This document shows positions 26,209 through 34,879 of a stretch of 64,000 nucleotides of DNA, piece after piece. A model generated the notes under the pieces. That model saw only the letters and a list, made by a program, of their open reading frames with translations, made no database searches and was not told where the DNA came from. The first letter of the stretch is position 1. Each line of letters starts with the position of its first letter. Made by a program: the position numbers and the translations under genes. The stretch is from Candidatus Ruthturnera sp. Tsphm01 (GTDB lineage: Bacteria > Pseudomonadota > Gammaproteobacteria > PS1 > Pseudothioglobaceae): the NCBI GenBank assembly GCA_030142985.1, contig CP125320.1:997639-1061638 (forward strand), given 5' to 3'.

Positions 26209-26261
26209 TATACGACTAAAAACATCATATATCAAGTTTTTTTGGTGTTTATCAACTCAGT

Positions 26262-26329
26262 GAGGTCTTTGCATAAATTATTTCAATAAAAACTATGAAA
26301 ACTATCGATGAATTAAATGAAAATAATAA
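26262..26329. repeat. Single IS5-type terminal repeat remnant
   Basis: GAGGTCTTTGCATAAATTAT at 26262 differs by a few bases from the GAGACCTTTGCATAAAT termini of the local IS5-type family. No matching right end is seen before the next element begins at 26330. It is probably a truncated miniature copy into or beside which the next one inserted. Confidence 0.5.
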
Positions 26330-26480
26330 GAGACCTTCGCATAATTCATAATTTTTCACCCTAATTACAACTTTTAAAATTTTTCAAAAAAATATCTTGT
26401 TTTTCCATAAAAATCTAAAAAACATCTTGTTTTAAACGTGTGTAAAAATAGAAACACAATGTGTATTATGCAAAGGTTTC
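26330..26480. mobile_element. 151-bp miniature derivative of the IS5-type element
   Basis: It begins GAGACCTTCGCATAATTCAT and ends with the near-complement (ATTATGCAAAGGTTTC). The first ~100 bases track the left non-coding end of the full IS at 26727 (CATAATT...CAACTTTTA...CCTAAAAAACATCTTG-type sequence). It has no coding capacity. TAATAA stands on both sides, a possible target repeat although it is low-complexity. Its length equals that of the miniature element at 35521. It cuts off the 3' end of the phnA remnant. Confidence 0.75.
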
Positions 26481-26726
26481 TAATAATATATTACACACTG
26501 CTGTACCGCGTTTAGCGGTAAAGTTTACGCCTCTAACTATAAAGTCTTTGGTTAATATAACCGTATCACCAGAACCTAACTGAGCGCCATGACTGTCTTT
26601 GTGTTTTAATACTTGTTCGTCACTAGCACATCCATCTATTGCTTGTGCCCAAGTTAAAATATTTCATCATCCAAATAAAGCATATCAAGCAAAACCTGTA
26701 GCCAGACTTCACCACTTAACTTAGTT

Positions 26727-27992
26727 GAGACCATTGCATAATTCATAATTCCCCATCCTAATTTCAACTTTTACAATTTTTCAAAAATATTTTCAAAATT
26801 TTCCCTATTTTTCTATAAAAACCTAAAAAACATCTTGCTTATCTGAGTTTTCATCGCCACATTTTTCTATTTTTACCCTTTTGCCACTCATTGGACGCAA
26901 CAATCCTGTAAGTCTCGCATCTGTTTAAAAATGCTCATTCCAGTTTTAAGGTTGTGACTCATGGCAATTAGTTGCGCTCTGGTTTTGTTTCTTTCTAGTC
27001 CAAGGTATCTTGCCTTGGCTAATCCGTGATGAAGCTTAAGTAGTCCAAAAGTGCGCTCAACAATATAGCGAATGGATGAGCGTTGTTTATTCTCTTGTTT
27101 CTGTTGCTTGGTTAAAGGCTTGTTTCTGTAGGCACGGTGCAATATTTTATTATTTTCTTTGCCTAGTTTTTCATCATTGTTTTTATTGGCATAAGCGCTA
27201 TCAGCATAGACTTGTCCACATGTTTTTATTTTACTGTTAGTGCGTTCTACCTCTAATAATTTATCAAACTCTTGTGAGTCGTGTACATTACCTGGAGTGT
27301 AAGTCATTTTCTTAACAAAACCATCTTCATCGGTATTGGCGTGCATCTTAAAACCATAGGTGGTTTTACGTTTGCCATCGGCTGCTATTTTGACATTGTA
27401 TTTTGCCTCTTTGTCTTGAGTGTTGTTGCCATCCTTGCCTTTACGCTTGCGTGATTGTTTGGCTTCTATAACGGTGGCATCAATGATGTTGATTGAACCC
27501 AAGGAAACAATGATTGAATTTTGTTCAAGATGGATATTGATTTGCTCTAGTAGAGGCGCTAGTAATTTCTCGGTGCTGAGTAGTTGCCTGAAACGCCAAA
27601 TGCTAGAATGATCAGGCACATTTTCAGACAAAGACAAATCAATAAAACGTCTGAACATTAAATCTCTGGCAATTTGCTTTTCTAGCGCCTCATCACTTAG
27701 ACCGTACCAAGCTTGAAGGATTAGGATTTTAAACATTATCAGTGGCGGATAACTGGGTGCACCCCTAATAGAAGAATACAAGTTCGAAAGTGTTTGTTTT
27801 ATCTCGTTCCAGTTGATGATGTTGTGTACATCATCAAGTTCTGATAGGGATTTGTGATCTACAACAAGAGAATCTGCAAATGAGTTTTGTTGGGTGTTTT
27901 TCCAAGACATTTTTGATATTTTTAAAGTTGTTTTTAGATGGGTGTTATTTTACTAGATTGTTGGGTTTTTAGTTGATTTATGCAAAGGTCTC
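26727..27992 (-). mobile_element. IS5-family insertion sequence, full length (1266 bp)
   Basis: Terminal repeats GAGACCATTGCATAA (left) and GAGACCTTTGCATAA (right, complemented) bound one transposase gene. The 5-bp target duplication TAGTT is exact at 26722-26726 and 27993-27997. It sits inside the phnA remnant. Because the duplication is perfect and the transposase is open, this is the youngest visible copy and the likely source of transposase for the miniature elements at 26330, 35521 and 40198. Confidence 0.93.
26888..27910 (-). CDS. IS5-family DDE transposase
   Basis: The 340-residue transposase is intact. The N-terminal DUF772-like region (PPLIMFKILILQAWYGLSDEALEKQIARDLMFRRF, seen in pieces) is followed by the DDE domain: Asp in INIIDATVIEAK, Asp in VYADSAYANK and Glu in YIVERTFGLLKLHHG. 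The C-terminal QLIAMSHNLKTG block also survives in the decayed copy at 20098. No frameshift or stop is seen. Confidence 0.92.
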   Translation of the reverse strand: MSWKNTQQNSFADSLVVDHKSLSELDDVHNIINWNEIKQTLSNLYSSIRGAPSYPPLIMFKILILQAWYGLSDEALEKQIARDLMFRRFIDLSLSENVPDHSSIWRFRQLLSTEKLLAPLLEQINIHLEQNSIIVSLGSINIIDATVIEAKQSRKRKGKDGNNTQDKEAKYNVKIAADGKRKTTYGFKMHANTDEDGFVKKMTYTPGNVHDSQEFDKLLEVERTNSKIKTCGQVYADSAYANKNNDEKLGKENNKILHRAYRNKPLTKQQKQENKQRSSIRYIVERTFGLLKLHHGLAKARYLGLERNKTRAQLIAMSHNLKTGMSIFKQMRDLQDCCVQ

Positions 27993-28370
27993 TAGTTAAT
28001 ACACGCCAAGCTACTACTTGTACCGCTGCTATCGACAACCACATAGAATCGTTCAAGCAATGCCAATGGTTAATATTTCCCTGCTTAGGATTATCAATAG
28101 AGTTATGACAAATGTTGCAAATTAAAATAGATTAATTATCGCTATTATCTGAGGGCATCACTGTAAATACTGACAAATCATGCTCATTGCCACAACTCGC
28201 ACTTGTGCTGGCTACGGCTTAATAATATTTGTTCAGTATCCATAAAATGGCCCGTCTATATTGAAAATGAATCATATTTTAACTAATAAATATAATAAAA
28301 AACTAACATAGTTCGCTAAAACATCACCTAAATAGGTATAATTTTGGTCTTCATTTATCCCACAAACCAC

Positions 28371-30197
28371 ATGTCTGAAAATAAGTCTGACCATAAGTCA
28401 CCATCTAAATTTGAATGTTTAGGATTATCTAATACCATTTTGAAAGTATTGGATTCTATTGGCTACGAAACCCCTTCTCCCATTCAAGAGCAATGCATCA
28501 CCCTCTTACTAAATGGCGAGGATATTATCGGTCAAGCGCAAACAGGCACAGGGAAAACAGCAGCATTCGCTCTGCCACTGCTTGATAAAATTGACTTAAA
28601 TATTAAGGCGCCACAATTGCTAATCTTAACGCCCACCCGTGAACTTGCCATTCAAGTATCAGAAGCGGTACAAACCTATGCACGAGGCATGAAGGGCTTT
28701 CACGTACTACCCATTTACGGCGGACAATCTTATGATATTCAACTGCGCCCTCTAAAGCGTGGCGTACACGCTATTGTTGGCACTCCTGGCCGGGTAATGG
28801 ATCATATTAAAAAAGGCACTTTAAAACTAGACAAACTTAAGTCATTCGTACTAGATGAAGCCGATGAAATGCTTAAAATGGGTTTTATTGATGACATTAA
28901 ATGGGTAATGCAGCGAATTCCTGAACAACGACAAATTGCCCTTTTTTCTGCCACTATGCCAAACATTATCAAAAAAGTGGCTGAACAATTTTTAAACCAA
29001 CCAAAAATTGTTAAAATAAAAACCAAGACAGAAACAGCAACCACCATTACCCAAAAATACTGCATGGTTGGCGGCTTATCACAAAAATTAGACGCATTAA
29101 CCCGCATTCTTGAAGTGACCACTTTTGATGCAATGATTATCTTTGTTAGAACCAAAACACTTACTGTTGAATTGGCAGAAAAACTATCTGCCCGTGGCTT
29201 TTCAGCAGAAGCCATAAACGGCGATATTCAACAAAACCAACGAGAGCGTATTATCACTGACTACAAAAAAGGGAAAATTGACATTCTTATTGCCACCGAT
29301 GTTGCCGCCCGTGGTTTAGATGTAGAACGCATCTCACACGTGGTCAATTACGACATTCCCCAAGACGCCGAATCTTATGTGCATCGCATTGGCAGAACAG
29401 GGCGTGCAGGTCGAAAAGGTGACGCAATTTTATTCGTATCAAGCCGTGAAAGGCGTATGCTCAGTACCATTGAGCGTATTACTCGCCAAAAAATCACCCC
29501 CATTGAACTACCCAGTGCAAAGATTATTAATGCCAAACGCATTGAAATATTCAAACAAAATATAGCGCAAACCATCAACAACCAAAACTTAAGCATATTT
29601 GAAAAATTAGTCAGCGAATTCCAACAAGAAAATTCAGAAATTGAAACTTCAAAAATATCTGCCGCCTTAGCATTCATTGCACAAGGTAATGAACCATTGC
29701 TATTATCAGAAAAAGAGTCAAACTTTGGTGGCAATCGAACACTAAAAGAAGAAAAAATAATCCCCACCAAAGCCGATCCACTAAAAGACTTCCCTAAGAT
29801 CCCAATGTGTCGTTATAAAATTGAAGTAGGTAATAATAATAATGTCAAGCCGGGTAATATTTTAGGTGCTATCGCCAATAAGGCTGACATGGACAGTGAA
29901 TATATTGGCTCAATTCAAATTTTTGATCATTTCTCAACTATCGACCTGCCAGATGAGATGCCAAGCGAGGTATTTAAGGTTTTAAAAAAGACCGTGGTTT
30001 GTGGCAAGCGCTTAAATATTGTCGAACTCACTGAAAAAAACAACAAGGCCACTATTGGAGGGCGAGTAGAAAAGCGTAATTTTGGTCGTGGTAAATTCTC
30101 TAAAGACAAAAACAATAACCAACGTCGTAGTAAAAACTATCATAGCAAGAGCAAAAGAGACGACAAATACAGTAGAAAGCCAAAATTTTCACGCTAA
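28371..30197 (+). CDS. deaD: DEAD-box ATP-dependent RNA helicase DeaD/CsdA
   Basis: This cytoplasmic RNA helicase assists 50S assembly and mRNA turnover, especially in the cold. From the ATG at 28371 the protein has 608 residues. All motifs are present: AQTGTGKT, PTRELAIQ, GTPGRVMDH, DEADEML, SATMP, ATDVAARGLD and HRIGRTGRAGR. A DbpA-type RNA-binding domain near residues 475-550 (YKIEVGNNNNVKPGNILGAI) and a basic, Arg/Lys/Asn-rich tail follow. The longer frame starts at a TTG. It is upstream of the SulP gene; a cold-shock gene lies nearby. Confidence 0.93.
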   Translation: MSENKSDHKSPSKFECLGLSNTILKVLDSIGYETPSPIQEQCITLLLNGEDIIGQAQTGTGKTAAFALPLLDKIDLNIKAPQLLILTPTRELAIQVSEAVQTYARGMKGFHVLPIYGGQSYDIQLRPLKRGVHAIVGTPGRVMDHIKKGTLKLDKLKSFVLDEADEMLKMGFIDDIKWVMQRIPEQRQIALFSATMPNIIKKVAEQFLNQPKIVKIKTKTETATTITQKYCMVGGLSQKLDALTRILEVTTFDAMIIFVRTKTLTVELAEKLSARGFSAEAINGDIQQNQRERIITDYKKGKIDILIATDVAARGLDVERISHVVNYDIPQDAESYVHRIGRTGRAGRKGDAILFVSSRERRMLSTIERITRQKITPIELPSAKIINAKRIEIFKQNIAQTINNQNLSIFEKLVSEFQQENSEIETSKISAALAFIAQGNEPLLLSEKESNFGGNRTLKEEKIIPTKADPLKDFPKIPMCRYKIEVGNNNNVKPGNILGAIANKADMDSEYIGSIQIFDHFSTIDLPDEMPSEVFKVLKKTVVCGKRLNIVELTEKNNKATIGGRVEKRNFGRGKFSKDKNNNQRRSKNYHSKSKRDDKYSRKPKFSR

Positions 30198-30208
30198 GAT
30201 AAAACATC

Positions 30209-31945
30209 ATGAAATTCTCGCGTTTTTTTCCTTTTTTAATCTGGTTTAAATTTGTTAATAAAGTCTCTCTTAAAGCAGATTTAATCGCAGGATTAACTGG
30301 CGCTGTTATTGTCCTACCCCAAGGTGTAGCATTTGCCACCATCGCTGGACTACCCCCTGAATATGGGCTATATACTGCAATGGTTACTCCAATTATTGCT
30401 GCACTGTTCGGTTCATCATTACATTTGGTTTCAGGTCCAACCACAGCCATTTCTATCGTAGTTTTTTCCGCTATTAGTCATCATGCCGAGCCAGGTAGTG
30501 CTGAATTTGTATCATTAGCACTTACACTCACTTTTCTTGCTGGCGTTTATCAATTGGCCTTTGGCTTGGCACGCTTAGGCACAATGGTTAATTTTGTTTC
30601 GCACACAGTCATTATTGGTTTTACGGCAGGTGCGGCTATCTTAATTGCCACTAGTCAATTAAAGCACATCACAGGCATCTTTGTACCCAAAGGCGAATCC
30701 TTTATCCATACCTTAATGGAACTCTATCAAGGCGCTGGAGATGCTAATATGTATTTGATTATTATTGCCTTAGCAACCTTAATTACAACTGTTTTAACCA
30801 AAAAGTTATTCCCAAAATTACCTAATTTATTGCTAGGCATGGTTGTTGGTAGTGTGCTTGCCTTATATTTCAAAGACTTCACCACGCAAATTAAGTTAGT
30901 AGGCGAAATCCCTGCACATTTACCGCCTTTCTCCATGCCAAATTTTTCATTCTCTACGATTAAAAACCTTGCTCCTGAAGCGTTCGCCATCGCCTTACTT
31001 GGTTTAATCGAGGCAGTTTCAATCAGTCGCGCTGTAGCAACAAAATCCAACCAGCGCATTAACCCTAACCAAGAGTTTATTGGTCAAGGCATGTCAAATA
31101 TATTTGGTAGTTTTATGTCTAGTTATGCAGGCTCTGGTTCATTTACACGCTCAGGACTCAACTTTGAATCAGGTGCAAAAACACCTTTATCTGCTATTTT
31201 TTCTGCCATTATATTAATGATTATTGTGTTGCTTATTGCACCACTCACTGCTTATCTGCCCATTGCTGCTATGGCGGGTGTTATTCTTGTAGTTGCTTAT
31301 AATTTAATTGATTTCCATCACATTCGTGAAACCTTAAGTTTTAGCGTAGAAGAGTCTGCCATCCTGATAGTCACCTTTTTAGCAACCCTCTTCCTTGAGT
31401 TAGAATTTGCTATTTATTTAGGTGTTTTACTCTCATTAGTTTTATTCCTTAGCAAAACTTCCACACCTGCTATTCCTACTTTATCCTTAGACAATATCCA
31501 AACCAATGGCAAAAAGAAGTTTATTAATATTAATAAAAAAACCGTTAAACAATGCCCTCAACTTAAAATTATTCGTATTGACATGTCTATTTATTTTGGC
31601 TCTGTTAATCACATTCAAAAACGCATTGCTGCTATCGTAGAAAACGAGCGCATTAATCATATTTTGATTGTCGCTAGTGGCATTAATTTTATTGACTTGA
31701 CAGGTATAGAGGTACTCATTTCAGAAAATAATCGTCTAGTAAAAAACAATGGTGGCTTATATTTTGTTGGACTTAAAGCCTCCGTTTATGAGTTTGCCAC
31801 CAAGTCACATTTCATTCAACGAATCGGCAGATCGAACTTTTTTGACTCAAAATCACAAGCCATTAATCATATTCATAAAAAATTAGAGCAGAAAACTTGC
31901 ACAACCTGTCAAGCGCTTATTTTTAATGAATGCCTGCCTAAATAA
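30209..31945 (+). CDS. SulP-family anion transporter with STAS domain
   Basis: The 578-residue inner-membrane transporter of the SLC26/SulP family has the N-terminal FPFLIWFKFVNKVSLKADLIAG-type entry (in pieces), LPQGVAFATIAGLPPEYGLY, and about 12 to 14 helices. A C-terminal STAS domain covers about residues 440-560 (LIVASGINFIDLTGIEVLI). Substrates in the family include sulfate, bicarbonate and other anions. In a sulfur oxidiser fixing CO2, either sulfate export or bicarbonate uptake would make sense; the sequence does not decide. It starts 11 bp after deaD. Confidence 0.88.
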   Translation: MKFSRFFPFLIWFKFVNKVSLKADLIAGLTGAVIVLPQGVAFATIAGLPPEYGLYTAMVTPIIAALFGSSLHLVSGPTTAISIVVFSAISHHAEPGSAEFVSLALTLTFLAGVYQLAFGLARLGTMVNFVSHTVIIGFTAGAAILIATSQLKHITGIFVPKGESFIHTLMELYQGAGDANMYLIIIALATLITTVLTKKLFPKLPNLLLGMVVGSVLALYFKDFTTQIKLVGEIPAHLPPFSMPNFSFSTIKNLAPEAFAIALLGLIEAVSISRAVATKSNQRINPNQEFIGQGMSNIFGSFMSSYAGSGSFTRSGLNFESGAKTPLSAIFSAIILMIIVLLIAPLTAYLPIAAMAGVILVVAYNLIDFHHIRETLSFSVEESAILIVTFLATLFLELEFAIYLGVLLSLVLFLSKTSTPAIPTLSLDNIQTNGKKKFININKKTVKQCPQLKIIRIDMSIYFGSVNHIQKRIAAIVENERINHILIVASGINFIDLTGIEVLISENNRLVKNNGGLYFVGLKASVYEFATKSHFIQRIGRSNFFDSKSQAINHIHKKLEQKTCTTCQALIFNECLPK

Positions 31946-32115
31946 CTAGAATATATGCTAAAATTAGAAACGCTGTAAAGAATATGCCCATAAAAAAGTA
32001 ATTTTTGGGCTACAGTTGCTATTTATATCTATGTTGTTGATTGATTCGTTGTCGGTTTTCGTACTCTATAAAGGTAATCTATTTTTTCGGTAATTTTTAA
32101 CTTATAGGAGACATA

Positions 32116-32319
32116 ATGTCTACAACAGGAAAAGTCAAATGGTTTGACGCAAAAAAGGGATTTGGTTTTATTGAACAGGAAAGTGGTGATGACGTATTCG
32201 TTCACTTTCGCGCTATTCAAGGTGATGGTTACAAGTCATTAGAAGAAGGTCAAGAAGTAGAGTTTGACCTAGAAGATGGTGAAAAAGGTCCACAAGCTGC
32301 TAATGTTTACCCAAAATAA
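32116..32319 (+). CDS. cspA: Cold-shock protein (CspA family)
   Basis: This is a 67-residue single-stranded nucleic-acid chaperone. RNP1 (KGFGFIEQ) and RNP2 (DVFVHF) are both present after GKVKWFDAK, in the single OB-fold. GGAG is placed before the ATG. The 170-bp upstream region is long and gene-free, as expected for cold-shock genes with a structured 5' leader; within it an imperfect GCCCATAAAAA...TTTTTGGGC pair occurs around 31987-32010. A strong terminator follows. Confidence 0.95.
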   Translation: MSTTGKVKWFDAKKGFGFIEQESGDDVFVHFRAIQGDGYKSLEEGQEVEFDLEDGEKGPQAANVYPK

Positions 32320-32337
32320 TTTATTAATTATTTAAAT

Positions 32338-32367
32338 AAAAAACCCAGTTTAATCTCTGGGTTTTTT
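32338..32367 (+). terminator. Intrinsic terminator after the cold-shock gene
   Basis: A6-CCCAG-ttaatct-CTGGG-T6 forms a stem of 5 GC-rich pairs extended by A-T pairs, 18 bp past the stop. Its symmetry means it can act in both directions. Confidence 0.85.
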
Positions 32368-32399
32368 ATTGTCTGCAATAATATATATTGCTCTAAGAA

Positions 32400-32508
32400 C
32401 TACTCTCTCAAAGCGTTTCTCATGCCATAGCCTGCTTTATATCTATAAGGGTAGTTATTGTATTTTTTGTGCTACCATTTAAATTCTATAGCAAATAAGC
32501 CATTATCT
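32400..32508 (-). pseudogene. C-terminal fragment of an unidentified gene
   Basis: A minus-strand frame reads LDNGLFAIEFKW-stop-HKKYNNYPYRYKAGYGMRNALRE and then a TAG at 32400-32402. The aromatic/basic composition looks like real protein rather than noise, and the internal TAG could be a former Gln codon. The upstream part is lost where the IS3 remnant begins. I do not recognise the family. Confidence 0.4.
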
Positions 32509-32516
32509 AGTCCAAC

Positions 32517-32964
32517 CTAGCTACCATTATTGACTTACACTCTCGTAAGGTGATTGGTTGGTCAATGAGTAAGTGTCATGACACTGCTCGCATTAACATG
32601 GCAATGCCTAAGCAACAAGAGGTGTTGCTGCATTCTGACTAAAGTTTGACTTATAGAACTTATGACCATCTCAAACTATTTAAGACTAATAATATTACTC
32701 AAAGTATACGCCCCAAGAGTATTTATTCGCTTTGCTCAGGGCAGTAGAAAAGGTGAGTGTCATGATAATGCAGTGGCTGAGAACTTTTTTAACACAATTA
32801 AAACAGAGTTAATCAATCAACAAACTTATCAGACCAGAGAGCAATCTAAAAGCGGTATTTTTGAATACATCGAGGTGTTTTATAACAAGATTAGGCGACA
32901 TTCAACTATTGATTATCAGCCACCTAATGACTTTGAACGGTTGTTTTATCAAACAATGGTTTAG
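32517..32964 (+). pseudogene. Degenerate IS3-family transposase (OrfB C-terminal part)
   Basis: The first frame has LATIIDLHSRKVIGWSMS and EVLLHSD followed by TAA. After a frameshift, a second frame carries [39 protein letters not shown] and PPNDFERLF, the IS3 catalytic C-terminus with its last Glu. The N-terminal half and OrfA are gone. This is a different, older IS3 lineage from the copies at 36858-38631. Confidence 0.85.
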
Positions 32965-32975
32965 CCAGGTAACGC

Positions 32976-33022
32976 CTCTAGCACTCAACTTAAGCCTTAA
33001 AGGCTTAAGTTGAGTGCTAGAG
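32976..33022. repeat. Perfect 47-nt palindrome (23-bp arms)
   Basis: CTCTAGCACTCAACTTAAGC and the next bases CTT are followed, after a single A, by their exact reverse complement. It lies 12 bp after the decayed IS3 transposase and 13 bp before the HTH ORF. No T-run follows on either strand, so it is not a standard terminator. It could be the fused end of a lost IS, a cruciform or protein-binding site, or a remnant of replicated inverted ends. Confidence 0.9.
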
Positions 33023-33035
33023 AAAAAAACTATTA

Positions 33036-33311
33036 GTGCAAAAAAAAGAGTCAGTAAAATACTTTTTTAGTGTTCAGTCAAGTAGAGGAGTTGCAAAACA
33101 CGTTAGCCTTTGCAAATTTTGGAAAAGTAAGCAAGAAGCGCTTGGTCTATCTCAACGAGTATTTGCTAGAAAGCATAATTACGACTATTCACTCATTAGC
33201 AAAACTGAGTGTGTTGATAGAAGGTTTAATAGCATCGAAACCGTTCAATATTATAAAAACTTAAACATTAATCCTTATGAGTTAATTGATATTATCTTAA
33301 AAAAAACTTGA
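33036..33311 (+). CDS. Short XRE-like helix-turn-helix ORF
   Basis: The 91-codon frame opens at a GTG. Residues 35-85 (EALGLSQRVFARKHNYDYS, LISKTE, then NSIETVQYYKNLNINPYELI) look like an XRE/Cro-type DNA-binding domain with its dimerisation tail. The first ~30 residues are unlike the family and no good ribosome-binding site is visible, so the frame may be a remnant or start later. It sits alone between IS debris with a palindrome and sbcB. Function is unknown; a plasmid- or phage-type regulator is possible. Confidence 0.45.
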   Translation: MQKKESVKYFFSVQSSRGVAKHVSLCKFWKSKQEALGLSQRVFARKHNYDYSLISKTECVDRRFNSIETVQYYKNLNINPYELIDIILKKT

Positions 33312-33395
33312 ATGGAAAAACATGCAATAATTTTTGCTTAAATTTAGACACAGTAAATGTATCTTAAAATAAGTAATACATTAAACTAACTACTC

Positions 33396-34811
33396 ATGAA
33401 AACATTTTATTGGTACGACTATGAAACTTTTGGTATTTCGCCAAAAATAGATAGAATTTCACAATTTGCTGGCATTAGGACTGATGAGAATTTTAATATT
33501 CTAGACGAGCAAATGTTTTACTGCAAACCAACTCATGATTGCTTGCCATCGCCTGAATCTTGTTTTATAACTGGCATTAGCCCGCAATTATGCGAGCAGA
33601 AAGGCATGATTGAGCATGAATTTATTAAAAAAATTCATGCTCAATTTTCAACGCCAAATACCTGTATTGTGGGCTACAATTCAATTCGTTTTGACGATGA
33701 ATTTACTCGTCACACGCTGTATCGTAATTTTATAGACCCTTATGCTTGGCATTGGAAAAATGGCAATACCCGTTGGGATGTATTAGACGTTGTGCGACTG
33801 TGTTATGCGCTTAAGAAAGATGCAAGTCTTAAATGGGTTCATAATGAAGAAGGTAAACCCATCTTTAAACTTGACCAATTATCACTTGTTAATGACATTG
33901 AGCATGCAAATGCACATGACGCTCTGGCTGATGTGCGTGCCACTATTGCCATTGCAAAAATTATCAAGCAAACACAGCCTCAACTATTTGGCTATAGTTT
34001 TAGCTTAAGAGAAAAGAAAACAGTCGCCTCTAAAATTAGCCTATTTGAGCCAATGTTGCATACAACTGGCATGTATCCAGCACAACTGTCTTGCACTCGA
34101 TTGTCTGTTGCGCTGGCTTATCATCCTGAGTATAACGATCGAGCCCTTGTGTTTAATCTTGATCAAGACCCTTGTATTTTGCTAGAGCTTGATATTGAAG
34201 AACTTAAAACCCTAATGTTTACCAAGCAATCTGAATTACCAAAAGAAACGGAAAGACTACAAATCAAAGAACTGATTTTTAATAAAAGTCCAATGTTCAT
34301 TCCCAGTATTTATAAACTTGAACCAAAAATTATTAAACAGCTAAATATTGACATGAATCAATGTATGCAACATCTTGATTTTATCAAAGACAACCAAGTT
34401 AAGATTGGTAAAGTCGTGCAAGATTTATACAAAAATAATCAAAAACGTATTGCAACAAAGGATGTAGACCAATCGCTTTATGACGGTTTTATTGACAGTG
34501 CTGATAGGCATATTTGTAATCAAATTCAAACTTTATCTGTTGATGAATTAAAAGAATTTCATCCAAAATTTAAAGATGAAAAACTCTCGACATTACTCAT
34601 GCATTTTAAAGCTAGAAATTATCCTAATGCTTTAACTGAAGACGAAAAAGAAGATTGGTTTAAAACCATTCAAGAGCGAGTTCAGATGGGTGAAAATGGT
34701 TATACAACTATTGAAGATTGCCTTAAAAAAATCAATACAATGAGAGGGCAACATCCAAATCAAGAGCAACTATGGCGGCAACTTGAGGCTTATAGCAAAT
34801 CGTTCTTTTAG
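33396..34811 (+). CDS. sbcB: Exodeoxyribonuclease I
   Basis: This is a 3'-5' exonuclease on single-stranded DNA used in recombination repair and mismatch excision. The 471-residue length is normal. The DnaQ-type catalytic motif YDYETFGISPKIDRISQFA opens the protein. GYNSIRFDDEFTRH and HDALADVRATIAIA complete the DEDDh set. The C-terminal ExoI SH3-like and helical regions follow. Intact; next to nth. Confidence 0.94.
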   Translation: MKTFYWYDYETFGISPKIDRISQFAGIRTDENFNILDEQMFYCKPTHDCLPSPESCFITGISPQLCEQKGMIEHEFIKKIHAQFSTPNTCIVGYNSIRFDDEFTRHTLYRNFIDPYAWHWKNGNTRWDVLDVVRLCYALKKDASLKWVHNEEGKPIFKLDQLSLVNDIEHANAHDALADVRATIAIAKIIKQTQPQLFGYSFSLREKKTVASKISLFEPMLHTTGMYPAQLSCTRLSVALAYHPEYNDRALVFNLDQDPCILLELDIEELKTLMFTKQSELPKETERLQIKELIFNKSPMFIPSIYKLEPKIIKQLNIDMNQCMQHLDFIKDNQVKIGKVVQDLYKNNQKRIATKDVDQSLYDGFIDSADRHICNQIQTLSVDELKEFHPKFKDEKLSTLLMHFKARNYPNALTEDEKEDWFKTIQERVQMGENGYTTIEDCLKKINTMRGQHPNQEQLWRQLEAYSKSFF

Positions 34812-34879
34812 GTCGTTTTGCCCTATATTTAAATATAGGGTATAATATTCTGCATTGAGAAAAAACAAATAAAGACAAA

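Larger units (their letters stand above)
26481..28243 (-). pseudogene. phnA: phnA-like gene split by an IS and 3'-truncated
   Basis: Two pieces read on the minus strand rebuild a PhnA-type zinc-ribbon protein. The N-terminal piece 28243-27998 has RSQHKCEL, CGNEHDLSVFTVMPSDNSDN, ICNICHNSID and NHWHCLNDSMW, ending VAWRVL. The C-terminal piece 26726-26481 has GEVWLQVLLDMLYLDD, TWAQAIDG and SGDTVILTKDFIVRG, ending KRGTAVCNI. The IS at 26727-27992 separates them. There are also frameshifts (after KCEL and near LDDEI) and one in-frame TAA after SDN. The last residues are missing where the 151-bp element starts. PhnA proteins have zinc-ribbon and SH3-like domains; their role is poorly understood. 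Confidence 0.82.

Noticed and set aside
33070-33264. Overlapping 64-residue ORF
   Set aside because: It lies in another frame of the HTH ORF and has no recognisable motif.
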